A stretch of DNA of 64,000 nucleotides from NCBI GenBank assembly GCA_945883435.1, contig CAMCXK010000005.1, positions 1 through 64,000 of the forward strand, in the 5' to 3' direction. Under the pieces are notes generated by a model, which saw only the letters and a program-made list of their open reading frames with translations, did no database searches and had not been told where the DNA came from. This document shows, piece by piece, positions 18,447-26,846 of the stretch (its first letter is position 1; each line of letters begins with the position of its first letter). A program made the position numbers and the translations under genes. Origin of the DNA: Chthoniobacter flavus (GTDB taxonomy: Bacteria > Verrucomicrobiota > Verrucomicrobiia > Chthoniobacterales > Terrimicrobiaceae).

Positions 18447-19610
18447 ATGAAGCGAGTTCCTCTCCTGGCATGGCTGGTGGCGGGTTGGTTGGCGATATCG
18501 TGCGGGCCGCAACCCGCACCGGTGGTTCCTCCCCCGGCGGAAGAACCGAAGGGGATGACGATCTTGAACGTGGGGGTGCTCCTTCCGCTGAAGGGGCCGG
18601 GTTCAAAGGGGGGCGAGGACGTGCTCAACGGTCTTGCCATGGCTGCCGAGGAGGTCAATGCGGCCGGAGGGGTTAATGGAAACGTCTTCCGCCTGGTGGT
18701 GAGGGACACGCGCTCGGAACCCGATCGGGCCAAAAAAGCGGTGGCCGGACTGGTGGCGGAGGACAAGGCGTTTGTGCTGGTGGGCGGATTGGCCGGTGGC
18801 AGTGCCGAGGCGGCCGAAGCGGCGGAGGCGGCGCAAGTGCCCATGCTGGCGCTGGGAGGCACCATGCCTGGCATTCCCTCGCGCGAGCCGTGGATTTTCC
18901 GCCCATGCCAGACGGATTTTCATTCCGGAAGGGTCATGGCCCGATGTGCGGCGAATCTCAATGTGCGGCGGGTGGTGGTGGTGTATGATCCGTCGAATGC
19001 GTTTTCGAAAAATCTGGCGGCGGCGTTTGTGACGCAATTCAAGCGGCGGCCGGATGCGCGGGTGTCGGGCGAGGTGATCGACGGGTCGTTGAAGGATCTG
19101 GCGGCGGTTTTGGAAAGGGTGCGCCGGAAAAATCCCGATGCGATCTACCTCCCGCTCCTCGGGGACCAGGCGGTGGAGGCCGTTCGCAAGGCCCGCGAGA
19201 TGGGTCTGACTGTGCCGGTGCTGGGAACCGCAAGCTGGGACACTCCCGAATTTTTGGATTTTGCGGGACCGGCCGGTGACAATTGCTACTTCCCCGCGCG
19301 GTATCATCCGGAACTTCAAAGCGAGGCGGCCGGTCTTTTCCGGGCGGGCTATGAAACCAAGTATGGCCGCCCGCCCAGTGCGATGGCGGCGATGGGCTAC
19401 GATGCCCTGGCGATGATCGCCGAGGCGGTGCGGACCGCGCATTCCGCCTCGCCGGTGGATGTGAAGTCGGCTCTGGCGAAAATGCGGAATTTCCCGGGAC
19501 TGACCGGGCCGATCACCACCGACCCCGACTTGGCGCGCCTGGAGGAGGTGGCCGTGCTACGCTGCGAGAACGGGAAGCCGCGGTTCTTGGAAATGGTGCC
19601 GGTCCATTGA
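18447..19610 (+). CDS. Lipoprotein substrate-binding protein, branched-chain amino acid type (orphan)
   Basis: 387 residues. The N-terminus is a lipoprotein signal ending in LAISC, with acylation predicted at Cys19, then a Pro-rich linker. The mature part is a type I periplasmic-binding fold of the LivJ/AmiC class: VGVLLPLKGPGSKGGEDVLNG at the start of domain 1, AAEEVNAAGGVNG, a characteristic region around PMLALGGT, and YETKYGRPPSAMAAMGYDA near the end. Such proteins bind amino acids, amides or aromatic acids outside the cytoplasmic membrane and pass them to an ABC transporter or a sensor. No permease or ATPase gene is adjacent, so its partner is elsewhere or it works as a receptor. It diverges from the giant LEPR genes over an 88-base spacer. 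A second member of the family lies at 52092. Confidence 0.82.
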   Translation: MKRVPLLAWLVAGWLAISCGPQPAPVVPPPAEEPKGMTILNVGVLLPLKGPGSKGGEDVLNGLAMAAEEVNAAGGVNGNVFRLVVRDTRSEPDRAKKAVAGLVAEDKAFVLVGGLAGGSAEAAEAAEAAQVPMLALGGTMPGIPSREPWIFRPCQTDFHSGRVMARCAANLNVRRVVVVYDPSNAFSKNLAAAFVTQFKRRPDARVSGEVIDGSLKDLAAVLERVRRKNPDAIYLPLLGDQAVEAVRKAREMGLTVPVLGTASWDTPEFLDFAGPAGDNCYFPARYHPELQSEAAGLFRAGYETKYGRPPSAMAAMGYDALAMIAEAVRTAHSASPVDVKSALAKMRNFPGLTGPITTDPDLARLEEVAVLRCENGKPRFLEMVPVH

Positions 19611-19638
19611 AGCCGGAAGGCGGGGAGCGGAGCGAATC

Positions 19639-19658
19639 CGGCGGTCAGCAAACCGCCG
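19639..19658. repeat. GC-rich hairpin, REP-like, between convergent genes
   Basis: CGGCGGT and ACCGCCG flank a six-base loop, giving a perfect 7-bp stem. It sits between the ends of two convergent genes. No T-run follows, so it is not a classical intrinsic terminator. Short GCGGCGGTTTG-type palindromes are the kind of element often dispersed in intergenic DNA as REP sequences. I saw only this one in the window, so the repeat status is inference. Confidence 0.35.
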
Positions 19659-20048
19659 CTACAGGGCAGGCGGGGCAGGCTGGATCAGCTCGATTTCGTA
19701 ACCCTCGGGGGCATCGACGAAGGCGATCACGGAACCGCTGGACGTTTTGTGCGGCCCGTCGCTGAGCGGGTAGCCGAGCGAGGCGGCGTGGGCCGCGAAC
19801 GCCTCGAGATCGTCCACCTCGAAGGCCAGATGGGTCAAATCGGGCCCGACGATCACGGGACCGCTTCCGTCGAATTTGCAGATTTCGATGAGTTCCTCGC
19901 TGCCAGGGGCCTTCAAAAAGACCAACTCCGAACCGCGTCCGCTGGTGCTGCGGCGGATTTCCTCGAGTCCGAGGACGCGGGTGTAGAAGAAAAGGGTTTT
20001 GTCGAGATCGGAGACCCGGTAGCGGGTGTGCAGAAGGCGTTTAATCAT
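19659..20048 (-). CDS. gloA: VOC-family glyoxalase I (lactoylglutathione lyase-like)
   Basis: 129 residues, the length of a single-module glyoxalase I. Family marks: HTRYRVSDLDKTLFFYTRVLGLEE at the N-terminus (metal-ligand His and the typical Y-T-x-V-L-G), LIEICKF, then THLAFEVDDLEAF (second His) and FVDAPEGYEIELIQ (final Glu ligand). Glyoxalase I converts the methylglyoxal-glutathione hemithioacetal to lactoylglutathione in the cytoplasm using a divalent metal. VOC proteins are broad, so another thiol or substrate cannot be excluded. The ATG at 20048 overlaps the end of the upstream TPR-like gene by 8 bases, which defines the start and implies coupled translation. Confidence 0.8.
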   Translation of the reverse strand: MIKRLLHTRYRVSDLDKTLFFYTRVLGLEEIRRSTSGRGSELVFLKAPGSEELIEICKFDGSGPVIVGPDLTHLAFEVDDLEAFAAHAASLGYPLSDGPHKTSSGSVIAFVDAPEGYEIELIQPAPPAL

Positions 20049-21321
20049 GGGATGCGGGTTGAGGCGGGTTGAGATGGGATTGAAGAAGCGGGGAGTTGCC
20101 AAAAGCGACGAACGCCGGATCGCGCAAACATTGCTTGAGAGTGGGCGCCGGCAGTGTGGCGGAGGCCATGGCGAGAGAGGCTTCGGCTGTGGCGGAATCA
20201 TCCAAACGCAAGGCCCGATAGGCGCGCAGCAGCGGTGCGGAGAGTCCCTGGAAGGATTCGTCTCCGCGATTCCTCAAGGACTCGTCGTCCATTTGCTGGA
20301 GAGCCAAGAGCTCGAGAGAAATGTCCAGCGCGAGGCGGTCGTTGGAAGCGGATTGCCTCGCTTGTGCGGCTTGGATCAGCGTGTGCGCCTCGTCGAATTT
20401 CCGCTCAAAGCGCCGGAGAACCGCAAGCTCAATGAAGGGTCGCGGATCGGTCACGTCGGCGGCGATGGCACGCTGAAGAAGTTGTTCGATCCGGATGCGG
20501 GGGTTCCCCATGCTTTTGAAGGACTCGCTGGTTGCCAGACGGGCTTCGATGAGCGCCTGTATCGTAAGGGCCTCGGAAATCGATTCCCGAGCCGCCAGCG
20601 CCTCGTCCACCATTCGCTGAGCCAGAGCGAGATCGCCGGCCTGAAGAGCCGCCCGGGCCGTGAGAATCGACAGGGAGGAGAGTGCGGGGTGCATCGCCTT
20701 GACGGATTGGAACTGCGCAGCCGCCTCCTTGCCCCGACCTTCGAGAAGGTCGTTCATTCCCTGCTCGATGGCGTCCCGCACGTCGGGCGTGAGACTCACA
20801 TTTTCCTTGAGCGCGACCGCTTCGGCGCGGGCGACGCCGTCATCAAGCCCGATCGAGAAGGCCAAGACCCCCACGACTGTGGAGGCAACCACAGAGATCA
20901 CCGTCGCCCAAAAAATGTGCAGCCGGCCATCCCACGAACCGCCCCGATCCCCGCGTTTTTTGGGCGACTCAAACGAACGGCTCCTGTGGCGACGCGGACG
21001 GGAGGAACGGGCAGGTTCGGAACCCGGGACAGGCATTTGCTCCACGGATTCCGGCGGGTTCGGCGACCTGACGGGTTGAAACACGCGTTTGGGCCGCTGC
21101 ACCAGATCGGGCTCATGATCCAAGGGTGGGAATGAAGACTCTGGAGGCTTGGAGGCGGGCGCCGGTTGGGACACAGCCAGGTGATTCAAAAGGGAGGTCA
21201 GCAACTCCGGTGTGACCACGGGACTCGCCGGCTGGGAGGGGCTTTTTTCTTCAGGAACAATGCGCGGCGTGACTTTGACCGGTTCGCGGCGGCTGGAGTC
21301 TGGAGAATCGCCGGAGTGCAT
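20041..21321 (-). CDS. Membrane-anchored TPR-like protein
   Basis: Unrecognised protein of 426 residues. The first 130 residues are rich in Pro, Ser and Arg with no fold signal and would be cytoplasmic. One transmembrane helix follows (about residues 135-157, FWATVISVVASTVVGVLAF). The C-terminal 260 residues are alpha-helical with Ala/Leu periodicity and segments such as GRGKEAAAQFQSVKAMHP and AALQAGDLALAQRMVDEAL, typical of degenerate tetratricopeptide repeats for protein contacts outside the membrane. The ATG at 21321 is 4 bases beyond the stop of the zinc-ribbon gene, and its own stop overlaps the glyoxalase start, so the three form an operon. Function unknown. Confidence 0.62.
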   Translation of the reverse strand: MHSGDSPDSSRREPVKVTPRIVPEEKSPSQPASPVVTPELLTSLLNHLAVSQPAPASKPPESSFPPLDHEPDLVQRPKRVFQPVRSPNPPESVEQMPVPGSEPARSSRPRRHRSRSFESPKKRGDRGGSWDGRLHIFWATVISVVASTVVGVLAFSIGLDDGVARAEAVALKENVSLTPDVRDAIEQGMNDLLEGRGKEAAAQFQSVKAMHPALSSLSILTARAALQAGDLALAQRMVDEALAARESISEALTIQALIEARLATSESFKSMGNPRIRIEQLLQRAIAADVTDPRPFIELAVLRRFERKFDEAHTLIQAAQARQSASNDRLALDISLELLALQQMDDESLRNRGDESFQGLSAPLLRAYRALRLDDSATAEASLAMASATLPAPTLKQCLRDPAFVAFGNSPLLQSHLNPPQPASHD

Positions 21322-21325
21322 CGAA

Positions 21326-22039
21326 TCAGGCCGGCAGGTGAAGAAGACGTCCGCAGTGCGGGCACGAGACAATCGTCTTCTCGGAGCGCACCGCCAGGGC
21401 GGTTTGCGCCGTGACCTTCATGTGGCAACCCATGCAGGTGTCGTGCTCAAGCGAGACAACCGCCCGCGCGTTTTTGGTTTCAAAAAGGCGGTCGTATTGG
21501 TCGAGAACGTCCTCCTCAATGCCCTGGGTGGCCTTGGCCCGCAGGGCCTCGAATTCGGAGATGCGCAGCCGGAGATTTGCCTCCTTCTCCACAAGGGTCG
21601 CGAGGAGCGCGTCGATTCGGTTTTTTTCGGAGTCGTGGACGCGCGTGGCCTCTTCAATGGCAGGTTGCAGCGCGTCCAATTCCTCCATGAGCCCGATTTC
21701 GCGGTCTTCCAGGGATACAATCGCCTTGTCCGCGTTTTCGATTTCATGGGCGAGCGCGGTGTATTCCTCGTTTTTCCGGGTTTGAAGTTGTTGGCCGCGG
21801 TATTTGGCAATCAGGTCGCGCTTCGCAGCCGCCTCGACCTGCAGGGATTTCTTTTCCACCTCGATGGCTTTGGAGCGGGCCTTGGAAGCCTCCAAGCGGG
21901 CTTCGGAATCGCGAACCAGTTTGCGCTTCGCCTCGACCTCGAGGGGCACCGCCTTCAACTCGGCGCGCAACTGGCAGAGGGTCTGGTCCCGCGACTGGAG
22001 CGCCAGCAATTGTTCGAGGGCGGTAATCATGGACTTCAT
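21326..22039 (-). CDS. Coiled-coil protein with C-terminal zinc ribbon (CT398/YbgI-like DUF)
   Basis: About 237 residues. Almost the whole length is a heptad-rich antiparallel coiled coil (many E, K, L and A), ending in a zinc ribbon with C-M-G-C-H and, about 20 residues later, C-P-H-C-G. This is the plan of the small conserved family typified by chlamydial CT398, thought to bind nucleic acid or partner proteins; no activity is proven. The start is uncertain: ATG 22039 (MKSMITALEQLL) begins close to the conserved part, while ATG 22078 would add 13 residues. It diverges from cobA-hemD and is first in a three-gene operon with the TPR-like protein and glyoxalase. Confidence 0.72.
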   Translation of the reverse strand: MKSMITALEQLLALQSRDQTLCQLRAELKAVPLEVEAKRKLVRDSEARLEASKARSKAIEVEKKSLQVEAAAKRDLIAKYRGQQLQTRKNEEYTALAHEIENADKAIVSLEDREIGLMEELDALQPAIEEATRVHDSEKNRIDALLATLVEKEANLRLRISEFEALRAKATQGIEEDVLDQYDRLFETKNARAVVSLEHDTCMGCHMKVTAQTALAVRSEKTIVSCPHCGRLLHLPA

Positions 22040-22107
22040 GGGTAGCGGGCCCGCGCCGGAAATCAAAAGATTTTCCATCCCCGCGGGCGGGATGTCATGG
22101 TGGGCCG

Positions 22108-23637
22108 ATGCCGAATGGAATCTGCTATCTGGTGGGCGCGGGCCCTGGGGACCCGCTTCTTCTCACACTGAAGGGCCGGGACTGCCTCGCCAAGGCCGAT
22201 GTGGTGGTGTGTGACCATCTCGCGAATCCGGCCCTGCTTCAATTCGCAGGAGCCGGCGCGGAAATCGTTCATGCGGGCAAAAAGGCGGGCGATCACGCGA
22301 TGGCACAGGCCGCGATCAACCAACTTCTGGTCGAGCGGACCCAAGGCGGAGCGACTGTGGTGCGCTTGAAAGGCGGGGACCCGTTTTTATTCGGGCGGGG
22401 TGGCGAAGAGGCAGAGGCCTTGGCGGAGGCGGGATGCGCCTTCGAGGTCGTGCCGGGAGTCACCTCCGCAATCGCCGGCCCGGCTTATGCCGGCATTCCC
22501 GTGACGCACCGGGCACACAATACGATGCTCACCATTTTCACGGGTCACGAGGATCCCGGAAAATCCTCCACCACGCTGGACTACGGGGCCATCGCCCGCG
22601 CACCCGGCACGAAGGTCATGCTCATGGGCATCGAGCGGCTGCAGGCCATCACAGAAAACCTTATGGCCGCCGGCATGTCGCCCCAAACGCCTGTGGCGCT
22701 GGTGCGGTGGGCCACAACCGGCCAGCAGAAAACCTTGTGCTCAACGGCCGGAGAAGTCGCGGGGGCGGCCGCCAAAGCGGATTTCAAGCCTCCCGCAGTG
22801 GCCGTTTTTGGAGAGGTGGTGGACCTGCGAGGCTCGTTGAACTGGTTCGAGTCGTTGCCGCTTTTTGGAAGGCGGATCGCAGTCACGCGCACCCGTCGAC
22901 AAGGTGGCGAACTGGCTGCGAGATTGCGGTCCCTCGGAGCGGACGCCTATGAAGTTCCCACGATTCGCATCGAACCCGCGCCCGACAAGCGGGCCTTCTA
23001 CGAGGCGGTCGCCTACGCCCACGGATACGATTGGCTCGTTCTCACGAGCCCGAACGGGGCGGATGCCTTCTTCGAGGCTTTTTTCGAAATCTACAAGGAC
23101 GCGCGCGATCTGGGAGCCGTGCGGATCGCTGCCATCGGACCCGCGACTGCGGCACGGGTGCGATCCTACCGCTTCCAGGTCGATGCCATGCCCGAGCGGT
23201 TTCTGGCCGGGGAAATCGCCGCCGCGATGGAAAAGGAAACCAGCCTTGAAAACCTGAAAGTCCTGCTCGCGAGGGCCAGCGGCGCCGACGGGGAGCTGCC
23301 CGCCGGATTGTCGCAGCGCGGTGCCATTGTGGACGATGTGGTGGCCTACCGCACAATGCCGGAGACCGGGGGTGCCGGCATCCAGCGCTACCGCACCGAA
23401 GGAGCCGATCTCGTGACATTCACCAGCGCATCCACCGCGGAGAATTTTCAAAGCCTGGCCCTGCCCGAGCCGAAGGGTGTGGTTTATGCCAGCATCGGAC
23501 CCGTCACCAGCCGCGCCATGCGCGAACAGGGACTTGCCGTCGGCCTCGAGGCTTCCCGACATGATATCCCCGGCTTGGTCGAAGCGATCGTCGCTTTTTT
23601 TAAAAAAACCCATTCAAATCCGCACCTTGATGAATGA
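22108..23637 (+). CDS. cobA-hemD: Uroporphyrinogen-III C-methyltransferase / uroporphyrinogen-III synthase fusion
   Basis: The 509 residues carry two enzymes. Residues 1 to about 245 are the SAM-dependent methyltransferase: VGAGPGDPLLLTLKG at the N-terminus, VRLKGGDPFLFGRGGEE, VPGVTSAIAGPAYAGIPVTHR and the LMGIERL region. Residues about 255-500 are the HemD type synthase (FGRRIAVTRTRRQGGELAARL, then VLTSPNGADAFFE and VTFTSASTAENF). Together they close hydroxymethylbilane to uroporphyrinogen III and methylate it twice to precorrin-2, the branch point to siroheme and cobalamin. The fusion is known in several phyla. The sulfite reductase at 61829 in this window needs the siroheme. No cysG-type dehydrogenase/chelatase is nearby. 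The stop lies inside the start of the PAS gene (8-base overlap). Confidence 0.92.
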   Translation: MPNGICYLVGAGPGDPLLLTLKGRDCLAKADVVVCDHLANPALLQFAGAGAEIVHAGKKAGDHAMAQAAINQLLVERTQGGATVVRLKGGDPFLFGRGGEEAEALAEAGCAFEVVPGVTSAIAGPAYAGIPVTHRAHNTMLTIFTGHEDPGKSSTTLDYGAIARAPGTKVMLMGIERLQAITENLMAAGMSPQTPVALVRWATTGQQKTLCSTAGEVAGAAAKADFKPPAVAVFGEVVDLRGSLNWFESLPLFGRRIAVTRTRRQGGELAARLRSLGADAYEVPTIRIEPAPDKRAFYEAVAYAHGYDWLVLTSPNGADAFFEAFFEIYKDARDLGAVRIAAIGPATAARVRSYRFQVDAMPERFLAGEIAAAMEKETSLENLKVLLARASGADGELPAGLSQRGAIVDDVVAYRTMPETGGAGIQRYRTEGADLVTFTSASTAENFQSLALPEPKGVVYASIGPVTSRAMREQGLAVGLEASRHDIPGLVEAIVAFFKKTHSNPHLDE

Positions 23638-24076
23638 TCGGCACGTAACCCTCGACACCGGCATAAAACGCATGATCTCCGATTTGTTCACCGACTCCGG
23701 CAACCCCGGGCCACAGCCCGCCGAAAGCATCTTTGATCGTGTCCTCGAGAGGATTGATGCCACCCCGGCCTGTGTGCGCACCGACACCTCGGGCTGCATC
23801 ACAGAAATCAACCCCGCCTTTTCGCAGCTTTGCGGATACCGGTTTGAAGAAGTCAAAGGACGCAAACCCGGAGCAATCCTGCAAGGCGAAGCGACCACGG
23901 GCGAGAGCATCGAGGCCATCCGTCAGGCGATCCGCGAGCGGCGGGCATGCGAAGTCGAAATGGTGAACTACCACAAAGACCAGACCACCTACCGGGTGTC
24001 CATTCAAGTGCGACCGATTTTCAGCGCGACCGGCGCCCACGAGGGTTTCGAGGCTTTGGAAACAAAGCTGTCCTGA
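23630..24076 (+). CDS. Stand-alone PAS-domain protein
   Basis: 148 residues: an N-terminal 45 residues without clear fold, then a single PAS domain (about 45-140) with the hallmark run DTSGCITEINPAFSQLCGYR, FEEVKGRKPGAILQGEAT and a final strand YRVSIQVRPIFS. No kinase, cyclase, HAMP or DNA-binding domain is attached, so it would have to signal through a partner. The flavin-binding LOV cysteine is absent (GRKPGAILQG replaces GxNCRFLQG), so it is not a LOV photoreceptor. The C-terminus ends shortly after the PAS core. The start ATG at 23630 is inside the last codons of cobA-hemD, arguing for coupled expression and perhaps for a redox or heme-related input; that link is inference. Confidence 0.75.
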   Translation: MNDRHVTLDTGIKRMISDLFTDSGNPGPQPAESIFDRVLERIDATPACVRTDTSGCITEINPAFSQLCGYRFEEVKGRKPGAILQGEATTGESIEAIRQAIRERRACEVEMVNYHKDQTTYRVSIQVRPIFSATGAHEGFEALETKLS

Positions 24077-24132
24077 TCAAGCGGGGCGATTTCCGGGATT
24101 GATCGCCGCCTCCGACAGGAGAGACTGCATCC

Positions 24133-25017
24133 ATGGTTCTCAAGCGGCCAGTCACTATCTACCGGGATGGATTGTCGATCGGGGAGTTCAGCACCCCCGA
24201 CTTGCAAGGGTTGCTGGCAAAGGGCGATTTACTGGAATCGGACGAATGCCGGCCAGCCGGAGTCGATCAAACAATCCCCCTCCCCGACTACATCTCCTCC
24301 AGCTCGATCTCGGCGTTTCAGCAACCCGTGGAATCGAGGGAGGAGGCGTTCGACAACTCGTTGCCCGCTCCGTTTCCGGCGGGCCGCGGCGTGCCTCCCA
24401 TGGCCAGCTTGGCGGGATGGATTTTGTTCTTGGTGACATTCGCCGTCCTCTGCGGGGCGGTTGCCTGGATTTTGACCCTGGAGTCGGAAAAGGAGACCGC
24501 CCTGGCATCTGTGGAACGCCTCACCGGGGAACTCCGGGCCAGCCGCTCCGAGGCGGCGCAAAGCCTGCTTCCAGAGGCCATGCAATCCACCACGGTGCTT
24601 GGCCGGGTGGCCCTTCAAGGTCCTGATGGCAAGCCAGCGCCAATGCCTGGATTTTCCATCCAACTCCTCAAACGGCGCGATGTGGAGCCGTATCTGGAGC
24701 AAAAAATCAAGATTCTCGGCGGGCCCTCCGCCTTGGAATCTCAGGAAGGGCTGAACGCCTTGCTGAACGGCCTTCCGGAGCCGGCCCTCAAAACCGTCAC
24801 CGACGGCGCAGGCGCCTATTCCTTCACCTTGCCGGACGAAGCGGAATATGTCGTCTACTCCAGCATGAGCCAACCCCGGGCGGAAGGAGGCGTGGACGTG
24901 TTCCTCTGGCTCCAGTCGGTCTCAAAAGGGGATGCCATCGCGCATCCGGTAAACCTCACCGAGAAGAACCGCGTCACGATTTTCGCACCCGAGTTGATGA
25001 TTTCCCCTGGCCGCTGA
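24133..25017 (+). CDS. Single-pass membrane protein with GYF_2-like N-terminus
   Basis: Unrecognised protein, 294 residues. Residues 1-50 (VTIYRDGLSIGEFSTPDLQ, then LLAKGDLLESDE) resemble the short GYF_2-type 'interface' domain often found on bacterial membrane proteins. One transmembrane helix lies at about 95-117 (GWILFLVTFAVLCGAVAWIL), followed by a short coiled coil and a C-terminal domain with VLGRVALQGPDGKPAPMPGF and YSFTLPDEAEYVVY, which looks like a carboxypeptidase-regulatory or transthyretin-like beta-sandwich. The cytoplasmic N-terminus and external sandwich are predictions. An AGGAGA sequence lies 10 bases before the ATG. It converges with pepF, with 6 bases between the stops. Confidence 0.6.
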   Translation: MVLKRPVTIYRDGLSIGEFSTPDLQGLLAKGDLLESDECRPAGVDQTIPLPDYISSSSISAFQQPVESREEAFDNSLPAPFPAGRGVPPMASLAGWILFLVTFAVLCGAVAWILTLESEKETALASVERLTGELRASRSEAAQSLLPEAMQSTTVLGRVALQGPDGKPAPMPGFSIQLLKRRDVEPYLEQKIKILGGPSALESQEGLNALLNGLPEPALKTVTDGAGAYSFTLPDEAEYVVYSSMSQPRAEGGVDVFLWLQSVSKGDAIAHPVNLTEKNRVTIFAPELMISPGR

Positions 25018-25023
25018 ACCGTC

Positions 25024-26820
25024 TCAGGAAAGGAGCGCGTCCAGTTCGTCCACGCGGCGCTCGAAGAGAGCCAGGGCGGCTTCGACCGGTCCGGGAGTCG
25101 CCATATCCACACCCGCAGCCTGAAGGGCCTCGATCGGGAAACGGCTGCCTCCACTGCGCAGAAAGTCGAGGTAGGTCGCCGCATCGCCCGTCTCCAGAAC
25201 GCGCGTCGCCAAGGCAATCGCCGCCGAGAGGCCGGTGGCATATTTGTAAACGTAAAAGGCGCTGTAAAAATGCGGAATGCGGAGGCACTCGAGCTCCAAC
25301 TCCGGATCAAGGGCAAAGCGGGGGCCGAAATAATCGCGCAGGAGACCCGCGTAAATCGACTGGAAGCGGTCCAGCGTGAGGGCTTCGCCACGCTCCTCGG
25401 CCGCGTGGGCTTCACGCTCGAATTCGGCAAACATTGTTTGGCGGTAGATGGTGCCGCGGATGTCGTCGATCTGGCGGTTGATCAGAAACGCCCTCATGTG
25501 GGGATCGGAGGTTTTTTCGAGCAGGTGTCCGGTGAGAAGAACCTCGTTGAATGTCGAGGCCACCTCCGCAAGGAAAATCGGATACCCGTGGTTTTGATAA
25601 AGCTGGGCGGACCGCGCATACCAAGTGTGCATCGAGTGCCCGGCCTCGTGGGTGAGCGTGTAGACGTCCGAGAACACATCCGCCTTGTAGTTCATCATGA
25701 TGTAAGGCGGCGCGGTAAAAGTTCCATAGGAGAAAGCGCCGCTGCGCTTGCCCTTGTTTTCGTAGCGGTCGCACCAACGGCCTTCGCGCAGGCCATGGGC
25801 GAGAACACCGGTGTAATCGGATCCCAATGGCGCGAGCGACTCGAGAACCATATCAACAGCCCCGTCCCACGGAACATTGGTTTGAATTTCCCCCACGAGG
25901 GGCACGTAGGTGTCGTAGTGGTGGATTTCCTCCAGCTTGAGAACGCGGCGGCGCAGGTCGAAATAGCGGAAGAGGGGCTCCAGGCGCCCGCGAACGGCGG
26001 AGATGAGATTGTCGTAAATCGCCACCGGCACATTGTCGGGAAACAAGGCGGCCTCGCGCGCAGATGCATGGCGACGGGCCCGTGCGCGGAAGACGTCCCC
26101 CCGCATCGAACTGGCCAGACTCGAGGCCAGAGTAAAGCGGTGCTCTGAAAACTCGCGGTAAAACTGGTGGAAAGCCGCTTTGCGAACAGACGCGTCCCGC
26201 TGTTGTAAAAACGAGGAAAACGAGCTTTGCGTCAACTCCCGCTCATTGCCCTCGCCGTCCTTGAGGTTGCCGAAACGCATGTCCACGTTGGTCAATTGCG
26301 AAAACGTCTCCGAGTGACCGGCAAGAACCGATCCGCCCAAGGCCAGCAAGCGCTCTTCAGGCGCGCTCAAGGTGTGGGGTTTCGCCCGGCGAAGCCTGGT
26401 GAGCGGAATCGTCCACCCGGTAAGGTCGGAACTGGCCAGGAAGGCGGCAAACGTCGCGTCGTCGAGTTCCTGGATTTCAGGCGCGAGAAAGGAAAAGGCC
26501 TCGCCAACCTTGACGAGAAGGCTGTCCAGGCGCGCCTCCCGGTCGAGCGCGGCGGAATCGGAACTGTCGCCCGCCACGCACAGGGCGGCATATTGCCGGA
26601 GACGGTCAACCGACTGGTCGATGGATTTTTCAAATTCCAGCACCTCGGCCAGGCGGGCCGCGGAGCTCGCGAGGGATCCCTGGAAATCCCCGATGCCGGG
26701 ATAACGGACGGCCAGCGCGGCCAGTTCCGCCTCCCAGGCGGAGGCATCGGCAAAGAGCGGCGTGAGGTCCCAAGTGTCGGCAACGGGAACTTCGGAACGG
26801 GACGGGGTCAGAGTCGCCAT
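25024..26820 (-). CDS. pepF: Oligoendopeptidase F (M3B metallopeptidase)
   Basis: 598 residues, the usual size. It begins TWDLTPLFADASAWE like other PepF proteins. The active site is THEAGHSMHTW, with zinc ligands His391 and His395, catalytic Glu392, and the third ligand in the downstream helix (VASTFNEVLL). The segments YGTFTAPPYIMMNYK and HFYSAFYVYKYATGLSAA are typical of the family. It cleaves oligopeptides of about 7-17 residues in the cytoplasm. The start is taken at ATG 26820, preceded by CAGGGA; the frame remains open 30 bases upstream only to a TTG inside the yqeY end. It is the last gene of the operon that starts at 30891. Confidence 0.9.
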   Translation of the reverse strand: MATLTPSRSEVPVADTWDLTPLFADASAWEAELAALAVRYPGIGDFQGSLASSAARLAEVLEFEKSIDQSVDRLRQYAALCVAGDSSDSAALDREARLDSLLVKVGEAFSFLAPEIQELDDATFAAFLASSDLTGWTIPLTRLRRAKPHTLSAPEERLLALGGSVLAGHSETFSQLTNVDMRFGNLKDGEGNERELTQSSFSSFLQQRDASVRKAAFHQFYREFSEHRFTLASSLASSMRGDVFRARARRHASAREAALFPDNVPVAIYDNLISAVRGRLEPLFRYFDLRRRVLKLEEIHHYDTYVPLVGEIQTNVPWDGAVDMVLESLAPLGSDYTGVLAHGLREGRWCDRYENKGKRSGAFSYGTFTAPPYIMMNYKADVFSDVYTLTHEAGHSMHTWYARSAQLYQNHGYPIFLAEVASTFNEVLLTGHLLEKTSDPHMRAFLINRQIDDIRGTIYRQTMFAEFEREAHAAEERGEALTLDRFQSIYAGLLRDYFGPRFALDPELELECLRIPHFYSAFYVYKYATGLSAAIALATRVLETGDAATYLDFLRSGGSRFPIEALQAAGVDMATPGPVEAALALFERRVDELDALLS

Positions 26821-26846
26821 GGCTTGCAAATCCCTGAGCAACCCCC

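Noticed and set aside
23765-24050. LOV photoreceptor
   Set aside because: The PAS domain lacks the flavin-binding cysteine; GRKPGAILQG replaces GxNCRFLQG.
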